From: a virus
Reading direction: 5' to 3' (one strand)
Virus record (IMG/VR): IMGVR_UViG_3300020442_001467
Coordinates: 1-64,000 of that record
DNA length: 64,000 nt
The notes under the pieces are model-generated. The model was given only the letters and a program-made list of their open reading frames with translations. It was not told the DNA's origin and did no database searches. This document shows positions 1 through 5,783 of the stretch, in pieces (position 1 is the stretch's first letter; every line of letters starts with the position of its first letter). The position numbers and the translations under genes are program-made.

Positions 1-75
1 GACATGATTGATTTGCATGATGATGATTCATGCTGTGATCACCTTGAATTTGAACAACTCGTATTATTCTCATGA
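1..75 (+). CDS. 3' end of an unidentified upstream gene (partial)
   Basis: Frame 1 is open from the window edge to a TGA that overlaps the next ATG as ATGA, the coupling used throughout this block. Only about 24 residues are visible. They are acidic, with several Asp and a Cys-Cys pair. The gene could begin outside the window or at the ATG at position 4, which would give only 23 residues. No function can be assigned. Confidence 0.5.
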   Translation, partial: DMIDLHDDDSCCDHLEFEQLVLFS

Positions 76-266
76 TTGACGCTGCTTGGAGAGAACACTG
101 CAAAGGATTACTATCTGATGTCATTGCAGAGTATCTGAATGATGATAAGATGACACCTAATGATTTCATTGAGGATGTCAAGGGAGAGTTAGATACGTGG
201 ATGGAATATCACAAAGGACAATACGTTAAAGCATCTAGTATTCAAGACAAACTTCAACAACTCTGA
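72..266 (+). CDS. Small acidic hypothetical protein (64 aa)
   Basis: This is a 64-residue, soluble-looking, mostly helical protein (MIDAAWREHCKGLLSD...) with no recognised domain, signal peptide or membrane segment. The start overlaps the upstream stop as ATGA and the stop overlaps another possible ATG as TGATG, so it sits in a coupled string of small early genes. Position and size fit the host-takeover or unknown-function genes found in the early regions of T4-like cyanophages. That role is inference only. Confidence 0.65.
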   Translation: MIDAAWREHCKGLLSDVIAEYLNDDKMTPNDFIEDVKGELDTWMEYHKGQYVKASSIQDKLQQL

Positions 267-364
267 TGACTGTTCCTGTTTCAACTTGGGCATCATACCT
301 GCACTGGCTGGATGACTGCCAGAACGGTAGTGAGCTGCTACTGGTGTTGTCCATCATCAACTGA
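266..364 (+). CDS. Possible micro-ORF (32 aa)
   Basis: The ATG overlaps the preceding TGA as TGATG and opens a 32-residue frame (MTVPVSTWASYLHWLDD...). The overlap matches the tight packing of this region, and it fills what would otherwise be a gap before the next promoter. There is no homology signal I can recognise. At this length it could be chance, so confidence is low. Confidence 0.35.
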   Translation: MTVPVSTWASYLHWLDDCQNGSELLLVLSIIN

Positions 365-396
365 CCACTGCTCGAACTGTCCACTGAACCCACACA

Positions 397-418
397 GGGC
401 ATGCCAATGCCCTATACT
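397..418 (+). promoter_or_regulatory. Perfect inverted repeat abutting a TATACT -10 element
   Basis: GGGCATgccaATGCCC is a perfect 6-bp inverted repeat with a 4-base loop. It is followed directly by TATACT at 413-418, a good sigma70 -10 hexamer, about 27 bases before the next start codon. No convincing -35 is present. The repeat could be an operator, a small terminator for the upstream genes without a T-tract, or an RNA hairpin. Confidence 0.45.
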
Positions 419-444
419 ATGTTCATCAGCAAGGGACACCACCC

Positions 445-681
445 ATGACCACCACCATCGTCAAGCACTCCTACTACAAGATCGAGATCGACACCATCGA
501 TGCTCCGCAGCAACCGATCGTGTATTTCCGTAAGGAAGGCAAGTGCAAGACTGCCAAGGGCATGGATCGTCAGCACAATCGCATTGTGAACGAGACTGTA
601 GAGGAGTGGCGTCAGTTCTCGGAGCAGATCCGTCGTTACACCATCTCTCGTGTCCCTGCTAGCGAGTATGTGGCAGCATGA
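445..681 (+). CDS. Hypothetical protein (78 aa)
   Basis: This is a 78-residue basic protein beginning MTTTIVKHSYYKIEIDTID. It has alternating strand-like segments and a helical C-terminal half containing EEWRQFSEQIRRY. I do not recognise a family. The start is supported by AAGGGA about 9 bases upstream and by the TATACT promoter. The stop overlaps the next ATG as ATGA, implying coupled translation. Confidence 0.7.
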   Translation: MTTTIVKHSYYKIEIDTIDAPQQPIVYFRKEGKCKTAKGMDRQHNRIVNETVEEWRQFSEQIRRYTISRVPASEYVAA

Positions 682-875
682 TCGGTCAATTCTTCTCTCC
701 TGAATCACACGGCTCCTGGACAATGGTTTATCGCATCACAGCTGTCACTCCTGACGAAGGTAAGGTGACCTACGACGTGCTAGACGAGCGTGAAGCGCGT
801 AGACTACACTCCAACCTGCTCGAAAGGCAGTTGATGGGTGACGGTACACAAGGTGTCACAGTGCGTGTTGTCTGA
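678..875 (+). CDS. Hypothetical protein (65 aa)
   Basis: This small protein begins MIGQFFSPESHGSW. It looks like a beta-rich domain (YRITAVTPDEGKVTYDVLDE) followed by a basic helix. No family is recognised. Its ATG overlaps the stop of the preceding gene as ATGA, so the two are probably co-translated. The gene ends inside the promoter of the next transcription unit. Confidence 0.65.
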   Translation: MIGQFFSPESHGSWTMVYRITAVTPDEGKVTYDVLDEREARRLHSNLLERQLMGDGTQGVTVRVV

Positions 876-895
876 CCTCTCCCATGGACTATACT
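868..895 (+). promoter_or_regulatory. Sigma70-type promoter TTGTCT-N16-TATACT
   Basis: The -35 TTGTCT (4 of 6 to consensus) and -10 TATACT (5 of 6) are separated by 16 bases. They overlap the end of the preceding gene and are followed by a G-poor, AC-rich leader, then the ATG at 917. This placement argues that the in-frame ATG at 884, which lies inside the promoter, is not the start codon. Confidence 0.6.
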
Positions 896-916
896 AAACA
901 CATCAACCAAACGGAC

Positions 917-1369
917 ATGACCACTTCCTTCGCTGACTTCGTTGCCACTCAAGATGCTCGCAACGACATTCAACTCCGCATTCGTGAGTATTGCCTGATG
1001 CTGTGTGAAGCATTGGAGCAAGACTTTGTTAAGGATAGTCTGCGACGTGCTGATTTCTTCCTGCAAACTGATGCCGAGTATCGTGCCAAGCGTATTGCTG
1101 ACATCAAAGCAGGTAAGGGCATGTATAAGTTCAGCATTGAGAGTGGACGTAAGTATCACAAGATTGTGATGGAGACTGAATCACAGAGCAAGAGTGTACA
1201 TTGCTTTGTCAACATGAAGACTGGTGAGTTGCACAAGGCAGCATCATTCAAAGCACCAGTGAAAGAACCACGTTTCGATCTGCGTGTGATCAAGGAGCGT
1301 GAGTGGGTATTTGAGAACTGTGACTGGAGTGGCGGTTATCTCTACAAAAATGCATACTACCAGGGTTGA
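917..1369 (+). CDS. Conserved phage hypothetical protein (150 aa)
   Basis: This is a 150-residue soluble protein starting MTTSFADFVATQDARND. The N-terminal half is helical. The C-terminal half contains a GRKYHKIVMETESQSKSVHCF..KTGELHKAASFKAP pattern, which resembles a small module (K-Y-x-K-I-V, F-x-x-x-K-T-G-E, K-A-A-S-x-K-A-P) that recurs in phage proteins of unknown function. I chose the internal ATG rather than the ATG at 884 because that earlier codon lies inside the -10 region. The stop codon overlaps the -35 box of the next promoter. Confidence 0.7.
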   Translation: MTTSFADFVATQDARNDIQLRIREYCLMLCEALEQDFVKDSLRRADFFLQTDAEYRAKRIADIKAGKGMYKFSIESGRKYHKIVMETESQSKSVHCFVNMKTGELHKAASFKAPVKEPRFDLRVIKEREWVFENCDWSGGYLYKNAYYQG

Positions 1370-1394
1370 CACCCTGACCAATACATAGTATACT
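1366..1394 (+). promoter_or_regulatory. Near-consensus sigma70 promoter TTGACA-N17-TATACT
   Basis: A perfect TTGACA (1366-1371) and a TATACT (1389-1394, 5 of 6) are separated by exactly 17 bases. The -35 box contains the stop codon of the upstream gene. This is among the best host-type promoters in the window and should drive the coupled gene string from 1420 to about 3700. Confidence 0.85.
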
Positions 1395-1419
1395 ATCAAC
1401 AGTTCACTCAAGGAGCACA

Positions 1420-1641
1420 ATGGACCACGATCTCATGTATGTTGTCATCAATGGTGAGGCAATCATGATCGAGAATGGATCAGCTGTATCATACCTCGTT
1501 GACGAGGATGATGGTACTATCGACTGGACAGCAGGTGATACTGTTGACTGGGAAGATATGTCTCCTGAAGAGTACAAAATGTACAAGGCAGCATATGATT
1601 TCTTGCTGACTTACAACCAAACTTATGTGTACACAAAATGA
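1420..1641 (+). CDS. Acidic hypothetical protein (73 aa)
   Basis: The 73-residue protein (MDHDLMYVVINGEAIMIENG...) is strongly acidic, with DEDDGTIDW and EDMSPEEY. It suggests a small beta domain followed by a helix. A clear AAGGAG lies 5 bases upstream of the ATG, and it is the first gene after the near-consensus promoter. The stop overlaps the next ATG as ATGA. Such acidic early phage proteins can be DNA mimics, but nothing here shows that. Confidence 0.75.
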   Translation: MDHDLMYVVINGEAIMIENGSAVSYLVDEDDGTIDWTAGDTVDWEDMSPEEYKMYKAAYDFLLTYNQTYVYTK

Positions 1642-1865
1642 GCATTGTCACTGACCACGTTCTCGAACTGCTAGAACCCATTGATGACCGACTCAAGGTT
1701 AAACCACGTCTCGACATTTCTGATCGAGAGTATCAACTCTTCTGGCGTTATCATGGGCATTATCCTGCCGAGTTTGCTGCTGCTGTAGCTAAATCTCTTC
1801 CTGAAGGACATGTCTTTGTCTCTTATGATCACTTGAAGAATCTACTCATCACTGATCATGAATAA
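1638..1865 (+). CDS. Hypothetical protein (75 aa)
   Basis: The protein begins MSIVTDHVLELLEPIDD and contains YQLFWRYHGHYPAEFAAAVAKSLPEGHVF. It is compact and helical, with aromatic and His residues clustered in the middle. No family is recognised. It starts within the stop of the preceding gene (ATGA) and its 3' end overlaps the next gene by 8 bases, so it is part of a translationally coupled run. Confidence 0.7.
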   Translation: MSIVTDHVLELLEPIDDRLKVKPRLDISDREYQLFWRYHGHYPAEFAAAVAKSLPEGHVFVSYDHLKNLLITDHE

Positions 1866-2139
1866 AGCAACCGCTGAACGAATCTCCAGACTGGTCGATA
1901 AGATCATGGAGAATCGCACACGACGATTCAAGTTTTTGATCAGGAAAGAGCGTCTTGATGATGCTTTTGCTGTTGCTGATGAATTCTATGAATGGTTGCA
2001 TCCTGACTTTGCCGATGATGATGACCTAATTGTTTACTATGACAGCGAAGAACTCGAAGCCCTCTACTACCAAAAGAAAGTCCAAAGTCTCATCAAAGAA
2101 GACTTTGAAGATTACGGATCGGAGGAAGAGCATTACTGA
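1858..2139 (+). CDS. Hypothetical protein (93 aa)
   Basis: The 93-residue protein has a basic helical N-terminus (MNKATAERISRLVDKIMENRTRRFKFLIRKERL) and a very acidic C-terminus (FADDDDLIVYYDSEELEALYYQKK..EDFEDYGSEEEHY). That charge asymmetry is typical of small phage regulators, but no family is recognised. The end of the gene carries GGAGG, which appears to serve the next gene. Confidence 0.7.
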   Translation: MNKATAERISRLVDKIMENRTRRFKFLIRKERLDDAFAVADEFYEWLHPDFADDDDLIVYYDSEELEALYYQKKVQSLIKEDFEDYGSEEEHY

Positions 2140-2374
2140 CTGGCCTGCACATGCACAGGCATTCCCTTTCCGTCTTGAATACATCTCACATGGTGATAAG
2201 ATCATTGCCATGTTTGAATGTCAAGAACACTTGAACAAACACCTACAGAGGTACAATCTAAACAAGAAGAATTCGAGGGTGGACATCTTCCCTGATCATC
2301 AGTACAAACCACCCACCAACTACAAGAAACCAAAGCGTCAACTATTCTCCACCATTGAAGACTTTTTCGTATGA
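2132..2374 (+). CDS. Hypothetical protein (80 aa) with a probable ATT start
   Basis: The open frame here has no ATG, GTG or TTG at a sensible position. The in-frame ATG at 2030 would overlap the previous gene by 110 bases. An ATT at 2132 overlaps the upstream stop and lies 6 bases after a perfect GGAGG at 2121-2125, giving an 80-residue protein (ITDWPAHAQAFPFRLEYISHGDK...). It is basic at the C-terminus (YKPPTNYKKPKRQLF). The stop overlaps the following ATG as ATGA. The start codon is inferred and no function is recognised. Confidence 0.6.
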   Translation: MTDWPAHAQAFPFRLEYISHGDKIIAMFECQEHLNKHLQRYNLNKKNSRVDIFPDHQYKPPTNYKKPKRQLFSTIEDFFV

Positions 2375-2529
2375 AACTCAAGACAACCACTAGACAGTTT
2401 GTAGACAGCAAGGGTAACACCTGGGAATGGGAAGAGAGTGATGAAACACGCAAAGCAATTGCTAAACTTCACCAGACTATGCAATCTAATCTCGAAGCAC
2501 AAGCAAATGACTATGGAGTAGGTAAGTGA
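2371..2529 (+). CDS. Small hypothetical protein (52 aa)
   Basis: This 52-residue frame is MKLKTTTRQFVDSKGNTWEW followed by a charged helix (EESDETRKAIAKLHQ) and ends with GK. It fills precisely the space between its neighbours, with ATGA coupling at the 5' end and GTGA at the 3' end. The exact fit is the main evidence that it is real. The function is unknown. Confidence 0.65.
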   Translation: MKLKTTTRQFVDSKGNTWEWEESDETRKAIAKLHQTMQSNLEAQANDYGVGK

Positions 2530-2732
2530 ATCCATTCAACTTGACATGGGATGAACAACTCCTCCAAACAATGAATGAACTCGGTTGGGAACGTACTGAC
2601 CTGATTGATGTGCAAGTTGGTGGTACACAAGTACATGAGATTGATGGACTAGATACTAAATGGTCACCCAAGAAGGGGACACGTAAGTACAACAAGGATG
2701 CATTTATTGTACTGAAACGACATGAACTATGA
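2526..2732 (+). CDS. Hypothetical protein (68 aa), GTG start
   Basis: The GTG start overlaps the upstream TGA as GTGA. The protein (MNPFNLTWDEQLLQTMNELG...) has a helix-rich N-terminus and a basic middle (KWSPKKGTRKYNKDAF) with strand character. No family is recognised. Its stop lies 11 bases inside the next gene. Confidence 0.65.
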   Translation: MNPFNLTWDEQLLQTMNELGWERTDLIDVQVGGTQVHEIDGLDTKWSPKKGTRKYNKDAFIVLKRHEL

Positions 2733-2943
2733 TGGACCATTGTATGCACCCTGGCACAAAGTTATTCAAGGCAGACCTAATCTCATGACATTCAACCTAG
2801 AAGAACTTAAATACCTACAAGAGGTATTGGAACAGGCAACACAATACACAAAGGCACGAGGTGAACAAGTAGAACACCCATCAGTGTCACACGATAAGAT
2901 CCTCAACAAAATTAAAGAGAAGATACACAAACTCACAGCATGA
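2722..2943 (+). CDS. Hypothetical helical protein (73 aa)
   Basis: The protein (MNYDGPLYAPWHKVIQGRPN...) is mostly helical, with NLEELKYLQEVLEQATQYTKA and DKILNKIKEKIHKL segments that could form a short coiled coil or helical hairpin. The gene overlaps both neighbours, by 11 bases upstream and as ATGA downstream. No function is assigned. Confidence 0.65.
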   Translation: MNYDGPLYAPWHKVIQGRPNLMTFNLEELKYLQEVLEQATQYTKARGEQVEHPSVSHDKILNKIKEKIHKLTA

Positions 2944-3512
2944 TTTACTCACTTGACCTAGACACACCACCTGATCTTATTAAGTATATTGAAGAGTCTG
3001 TCTCTACAATACCTACAGAGATAGCACAGGTGCATAGTCATACGGCAAAGAGTAAGCAAGTCACAAAGAAAGATGTACGCTCATGTGTTACTCAAGTATG
3101 TAACATGAATGAGTGTTGGATACCTGGGTTCTTTGATTCATACATCCGACGATTCAATCAAGTGTACTATCACTATGATATTTCTCATCTACGTGATTCA
3201 GTACAATTCATTACCTATGGTGTAGATGATCACTATGATTGGCATGTAGATGAAACAACACATCTTCAACCACAGTTCAAAGGTGATAGAGATCTGGTAA
3301 GAAAGATTTCATTTTCTTTTCTATGTAATGATGACTATGAAGGAGGAGACCTAGAGTTCTGGAATAAACAAGATGGTAGTACATACACTGTACCAAAGAA
3401 AACATCTAGACTTATTGTATTCCCATCATCAACTCGACATAGAGTCAAACCAGTGACTAAAGGTGTACGTAAATCAATTGTAGGTTGGATGGTTGGTCCT
3501 CCATGGAAATGA
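2940..3512 (+). CDS. 2OG-Fe(II) oxygenase, prolyl-4-hydroxylase-like
   Basis: The 190-residue protein has the double-stranded beta-helix signature of 2-oxoglutarate/Fe(II) oxygenases. The metal ligands are His102 and Asp104 (WHVD) and His167 (TRHRVKPV), and Arg177 (GVRKS) is in position to bind 2-oxoglutarate. The core FSFLCNDDYEGGDLEFW is typical of the P4Hc/PKHD class. These enzymes hydroxylate proteins or small molecules using O2 and 2-oxoglutarate. They are common in cyanophages, where the substrates are not established. The gene is coupled (ATGA) to the preceding one. Confidence 0.85.
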   Translation: MIYSLDLDTPPDLIKYIEESVSTIPTEIAQVHSHTAKSKQVTKKDVRSCVTQVCNMNECWIPGFFDSYIRRFNQVYYHYDISHLRDSVQFITYGVDDHYDWHVDETTHLQPQFKGDRDLVRKISFSFLCNDDYEGGDLEFWNKQDGSTYTVPKKTSRLIVFPSSTRHRVKPVTKGVRKSIVGWMVGPPWK

Positions 3513-3513
3513 C

Positions 3514-3702
3514 ATGAGATATTATACTGTAGAATATGAACACACTTACTATGGACATACACAGTCATGTATCACTAGAGCAGTCTATTTTCAACTCGAA
3601 TCAGCACAACAAGCGATGATGACGATGATTCACCGAGGACAAGTCGTAACGGGTTTATGTGAACATACACTGGATAGTTCCCGTAGAGGCACTCCCAAGT
3701 AA
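3514..3702 (+). CDS. Hypothetical protein (62 aa)
   Basis: The start MRYYTVEYEHTYYGHTQ lies 2 bases after the oxygenase stop. The upstream in-frame ATG at 3493 would overlap the oxygenase and is less likely. The N-terminus is rich in Tyr and His, and a helix SAQQAMMTMIHRGQ follows. It is the last gene before a 270-base non-coding stretch with DnaA-box-like repeats and a promoter. No family is recognised. Confidence 0.6.
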   Translation: MRYYTVEYEHTYYGHTQSCITRAVYFQLESAQQAMMTMIHRGQVVTGLCEHTLDSSRRGTPK

Positions 3703-3747
3703 CTGTAAGGGTTATCAACGACGCATTTTGTGTATTTCTTAACAACT

Positions 3748-3768
3748 TGTGGAAAAACCTGTGGAAAA
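3748..3768 (+). repeat. Two direct TGTGGAAAA repeats (cyanobacterial DnaA-box-like)
   Basis: TGTGGAAAA occurs at 3748-3756 and 3760-3768 in direct orientation, 12 bases apart. Its complement TTTTCCACA matches what I recall as the cyanobacterial DnaA box. The repeats lie in the largest gap of the early block, next to the very AT-rich DNA that follows. A role in replication or regulation is inference; T4-like phages normally replicate without DnaA. Confidence 0.45.
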
Positions 3769-3877
3769 CTAAATGTATTAAAAAACATAGGTATTGTGCG
3801 GAGTTGTTGTTGGTTTAGCACCCGACCACTCGAATGTCAACCCCGAGTGTGCCAGTTTATCAGGAGACCCCGAGAAC

Positions 3878-3906
3878 TTGACAAATCCGAGTTTTTCGGT
3901 TATTAT
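3878..3906 (+). promoter_or_regulatory. Strong sigma70 promoter TTGACA-N17-TATTAT
   Basis: A perfect TTGACA is followed after exactly 17 bases by TATTAT (5 of 6). The spacer contains a small CCGAgttttTCGG inverted repeat. It precedes the AT-rich genes beginning at 3972 and should transcribe them. Confidence 0.8.
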
Positions 3907-3971
3907 AGAAATATGAAAAGTTCAAAAAGTCAGTTTTTTGAGTTTTTCAGAAATCTCAAATTTTAAAAAAG

Positions 3972-4202
3972 ATGGAATTTAAAGATTTTGAATCTTCTGC
4001 TATTTCAAGTTTAACAACTAATCAGAATAATCTCACTATTGTGTTTAATAGTTCTCCTAAAGAGTATAATTACACTATAAATGATACAAATTGGGTAGAA
4101 TTACTCACTAATTGTGTCAAAAACGGTGAAAGTGTTGGTAAATTCATCAATAAATCTCTAAAAGAGAAGAATATTGAAGAATTAGTCAATATTTCTAAAT
4201 AA
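3972..4202 (+). CDS. KTSC-like small protein (76 aa)
   Basis: The protein begins MEFKDFESSAISSLTTNQNN and contains NLTIVFNSSPKEYNYTIND plus SVGKFINKSLKEKN. This pattern (a residue pair linking to a central beta-hairpin, then S-V-G-K-x-x-N) resembles the KTSC domain found in phage and bacterial proteins of unknown role. A purine-rich AAAAAAG precedes the ATG. Base composition is much more AT-rich than in neighbouring genes, suggesting separate acquisition. Confidence 0.65.
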   Translation: MEFKDFESSAISSLTTNQNNLTIVFNSSPKEYNYTINDTNWVELLTNCVKNGESVGKFINKSLKEKNIEELVNISK

Positions 4203-4236
4203 TTACTCAAATTATTGCATAAACACAGTAATAACA

Positions 4237-4395
4237 ATGAAAAGCAATCGTAAATTCAATCCTGATAGTAAACATAAACAAATTCAGATTGAAGATGATT
4301 ATGAAGACTTTGGATATGAAGTCAAGAATGCAAAGAGATTTAAAAGCAGAGCAAAACAATCTGCCAAGTTCAGAGACTACGATGAATTCGATTGA
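4237..4395 (+). CDS. Small basic hypothetical protein (52 aa)
   Basis: The protein (MKSNRKFNPDSKHKQIQIED...) is highly charged, with Lys/Arg runs around an acidic patch (EDDYEDFGYE) and an NAKRFKSRAKQSAKFRD basic segment. It looks like a disordered nucleic-acid-binding peptide. It shares the AT-rich composition of the preceding gene and probably its promoter. No family is recognised. Confidence 0.6.
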   Translation: MKSNRKFNPDSKHKQIQIEDDYEDFGYEVKNAKRFKSRAKQSAKFRDYDEFD

Positions 4396-4491
4396 TATCT
4401 AGAGGACGTGTGCCACTAATCGTAGTGTCCACTAACACTTGCATTTCAGATTGATCTGTGCAATAGTAACACTGTCGAACAAATCACACAA

Positions 4492-4740
4492 ATGACTGAC
4501 AACATCATCGATCGCGATCAGTTGCAAAATGCACTCATCGAAACCATCATTGATGGTATGGATCACAAGGACATGTGGCAGTTCGTTTATGATAGTTTGA
4601 ACGGCAACTTTGATGATTACTCTGTCGATGAACTTATCAAGGAAACTGAAGAGTATTATCCCCATTTGTTGGAAGATGCCGCAGTGGTACATGTGACCTA
4701 CACTGACACACCGATGGCAGAAGAGGTCTACGGCGGGTAG
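4492..4740 (+). CDS. Acidic hypothetical protein (82 aa)
   Basis: The 82-residue protein (MTDNIIDRDQLQNALIETII...) is acidic and helical, with KDMWQFVYDSLNGNFDDYSVDELIKETEEYYPHLLED. The pattern of small helices ending in a polar tail is seen in other cyanophage early proteins without assigned function. Its leader is AC-rich and lacks a Shine-Dalgarno sequence, like several genes downstream. Confidence 0.7.
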   Translation: MTDNIIDRDQLQNALIETIIDGMDHKDMWQFVYDSLNGNFDDYSVDELIKETEEYYPHLLEDAAVVHVTYTDTPMAEEVYGG

Positions 4741-4767
4741 ACAGTCGAGGTAGTGGCACAGCCTCGG

Positions 4768-4823
4768 TTGTGCCCTCCCCAATCTCGTGTATTGTATAGA
4801 AGTCAACCAAACGACACCATTTC
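4768..4823 (+). promoter_or_regulatory. Probable promoter plus AC-rich leader
   Basis: A TTGTGC and a TATTGT (4790-4795) are 16 bases apart, and TATAGA at 4795-4800 is an alternative -10. A leader containing CAACCAAACGACACC follows, with no Shine-Dalgarno sequence before the ATG. The leader motif recurs upstream of other genes in this block. Confidence 0.4.
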
Positions 4824-5147
4824 ATGCGTAAGATCGAATCCCTGATGAACGCTGCAGTTGCTAACAACAGCAACTGGACAAACAGCAACACCAGTGTTAC
4901 GTACTGCCCTGAATCTGAAGAGTCTAAAGTGTACCTGCACGGCAACCACATTGCTACCGTAGGTGATGACTTCCTCCAAATATTTGATGGAGGTTGGCAG
5001 TCCAACACCACCAAATCTCGTCTGAATGCACTCATCAACCGCTTCTGCAATGGGGTGACCGATGGTGTACACCAGTCTAAATTTGTGTGGTACATTCGTG
5101 ATAACAACGTCGAGCGTGAGTTCGAGAATGGTTACATCTTCGCCTGA
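4824..5147 (+). CDS. Conserved phage hypothetical protein (107 aa)
   Basis: The protein has a short N-terminal helix (MRKIESLMNAAVANNSNWTN), a beta-rich middle (SKVYLHGNHIATVGDDFLQIFDGGW) and the pattern TTKSRLNALI. The HGN-x-I-A plus T-T-K-x-R-L-N combination resembles small proteins seen in many phages, often expressed early and without known function. It is followed directly by an intrinsic terminator, so it ends a transcription unit. Confidence 0.7.
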   Translation: MRKIESLMNAAVANNSNWTNSNTSVTYCPESEESKVYLHGNHIATVGDDFLQIFDGGWQSNTTKSRLNALINRFCNGVTDGVHQSKFVWYIRDNNVEREFENGYIFA

Positions 5148-5153
5148 TGTAAC

Positions 5154-5178
5154 AGGGGGTTAACAACCCCCTTTTTTT
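5154..5178 (+). terminator. Rho-independent terminator
   Basis: A perfect 7-bp GC-rich stem GGGGGTT/AACCCCC with a 3-base AAC loop is followed by seven T residues. It starts a few bases after the stop of the 107-residue gene. The loop and 3' arm coincide with the -35 region of the next promoter. Confidence 0.9.
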
Positions 5179-5188
5179 ATGCTAAAAT
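5160..5188 (+). promoter_or_regulatory. Sigma70 promoter TTAACA-N17-TGcTAAAAT embedded in a terminator
   Basis: TTAACA (5 of 6) and an extended -10 TGcTAAAAT are separated by 17 bases. The -35 box lies in the terminator hairpin, so termination and re-initiation are packed into about 35 bases. A TAGGAG sequence then precedes the next start. Confidence 0.65.
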
Positions 5189-5219
5189 ATATACACTGCA
5201 CACATAGGAGTTAGTATAC

Positions 5220-5351
5220 ATGGACTTCAAGGATTACGTCGAGGGAGAGATGAAATACTATGAAGAATACTATGCTGAACTTAACATCCTATTGAAAGAA
5301 TACGGGTACGATTGTGATTGCTTTGACATTGAATATACTACCGCTGATTGA
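5220..5351 (+). CDS. Small acidic hypothetical protein (43 aa)
   Basis: The 43-residue protein (MDFKDYVEGEMKYYEEYYAE...) is rich in Tyr, Glu and Asp and contains a Cys-Asp-Cys triplet. TAGGAG about 9 bases upstream and the promoter just before it support the start. The stop overlaps a TTG as TTGA. No function is assigned. Confidence 0.65.
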   Translation: MDFKDYVEGEMKYYEEYYAELNILLKEYGYDCDCFDIEYTTAD

Positions 5352-5434
5352 TACCCAGGTCAGCCGCTTCGCTGCCAGTTGCCGAAGTGGCACACAAAAT
5401 AGGCACAGCACCCCAGACCGTGTATTGTAAGGGC

Positions 5435-5629
5435 ATGGAATTCAAAGACCCCTGCACAATGGCAATCGAGACCGACCGACTGATGGAGTTACAAGACTTC
5501 ATGTTTGACACCATGGCATCGCCAGAGATGGCAGTTGACTGGTGGTGTGACCGCTTCGGCGTGTCTGCCACTGATGAGGTGATCGACCTGGTTGTGGATG
5601 CCCATTTCGCCATGTTCGCTGATCAATGA
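5435..5629 (+). CDS. Acidic hypothetical protein (64 aa)
   Basis: The protein starts MEFKDPCTMAIETDRLMELQ and contains FMFDTMASPEMAVDWWCDRFGVSATDEVIDLVV, an acidic helical fold. A purine-rich TAAGG precedes this ATG. A longer form from a TTG at 5348, coupled to the preceding stop as TTGA, would give 93 residues, and I cannot exclude it. The stop overlaps the next ATG. From about here to 7170 the DNA is clearly more GC-rich than its surroundings. Confidence 0.6.
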   Translation: MEFKDPCTMAIETDRLMELQDFMFDTMASPEMAVDWWCDRFGVSATDEVIDLVVDAHFAMFADQ

Positions 5630-5751
5630 AACGCATTAAGAAAGTCTTCCCCCTGACCCTTGCCCTGATCGTGGGCATCATGGCAGCAGACTACGTGAAG
5701 CAGGGTGCAGTTGCAGGACTGGCACTGCATCAACAGCACGTCTGCCGCTGA
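5626..5751 (+). CDS. Small membrane or secreted peptide (41 aa)
   Basis: The 41-residue peptide starts MKRIKKVFPLTLALIVGIMA, a basic N-terminus followed by one hydrophobic segment of about 15 residues, then a polar tail ending in HQQHVCR. This is either a signal-anchor peptide or a very small inner-membrane protein. The ATG overlaps the upstream stop as ATGA. No family is recognised. Confidence 0.6.
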   Translation: MKRIKKVFPLTLALIVGIMAADYVKQGAVAGLALHQQHVCR

Positions 5752-5756
5752 CCCTG

Positions 5757-5783
5757 TAGGATACACACAACAAACAAAACGAC
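5757..5783 (+). promoter_or_regulatory. -10-like element with ATACACACAA leader (copy 1)
   Basis: TAGGAT is followed by ATACACACAA and an A/C-only stretch up to GACATG. It aligns with two later copies (TACAATACACACAA). No Shine-Dalgarno sequence is present before the start. Confidence 0.5.

Noticed and set aside
884-1369. Longer version of the 150-residue early protein
   Set aside because: The earlier ATG lies within the -10 region of the promoter, so it cannot be on the transcript.
3730-3966. A 78-residue frame in the early gap
   Set aside because: It would cover the DnaA-like repeats and a perfect promoter and has a composition unlike a protein (Phe/Lys-rich end).
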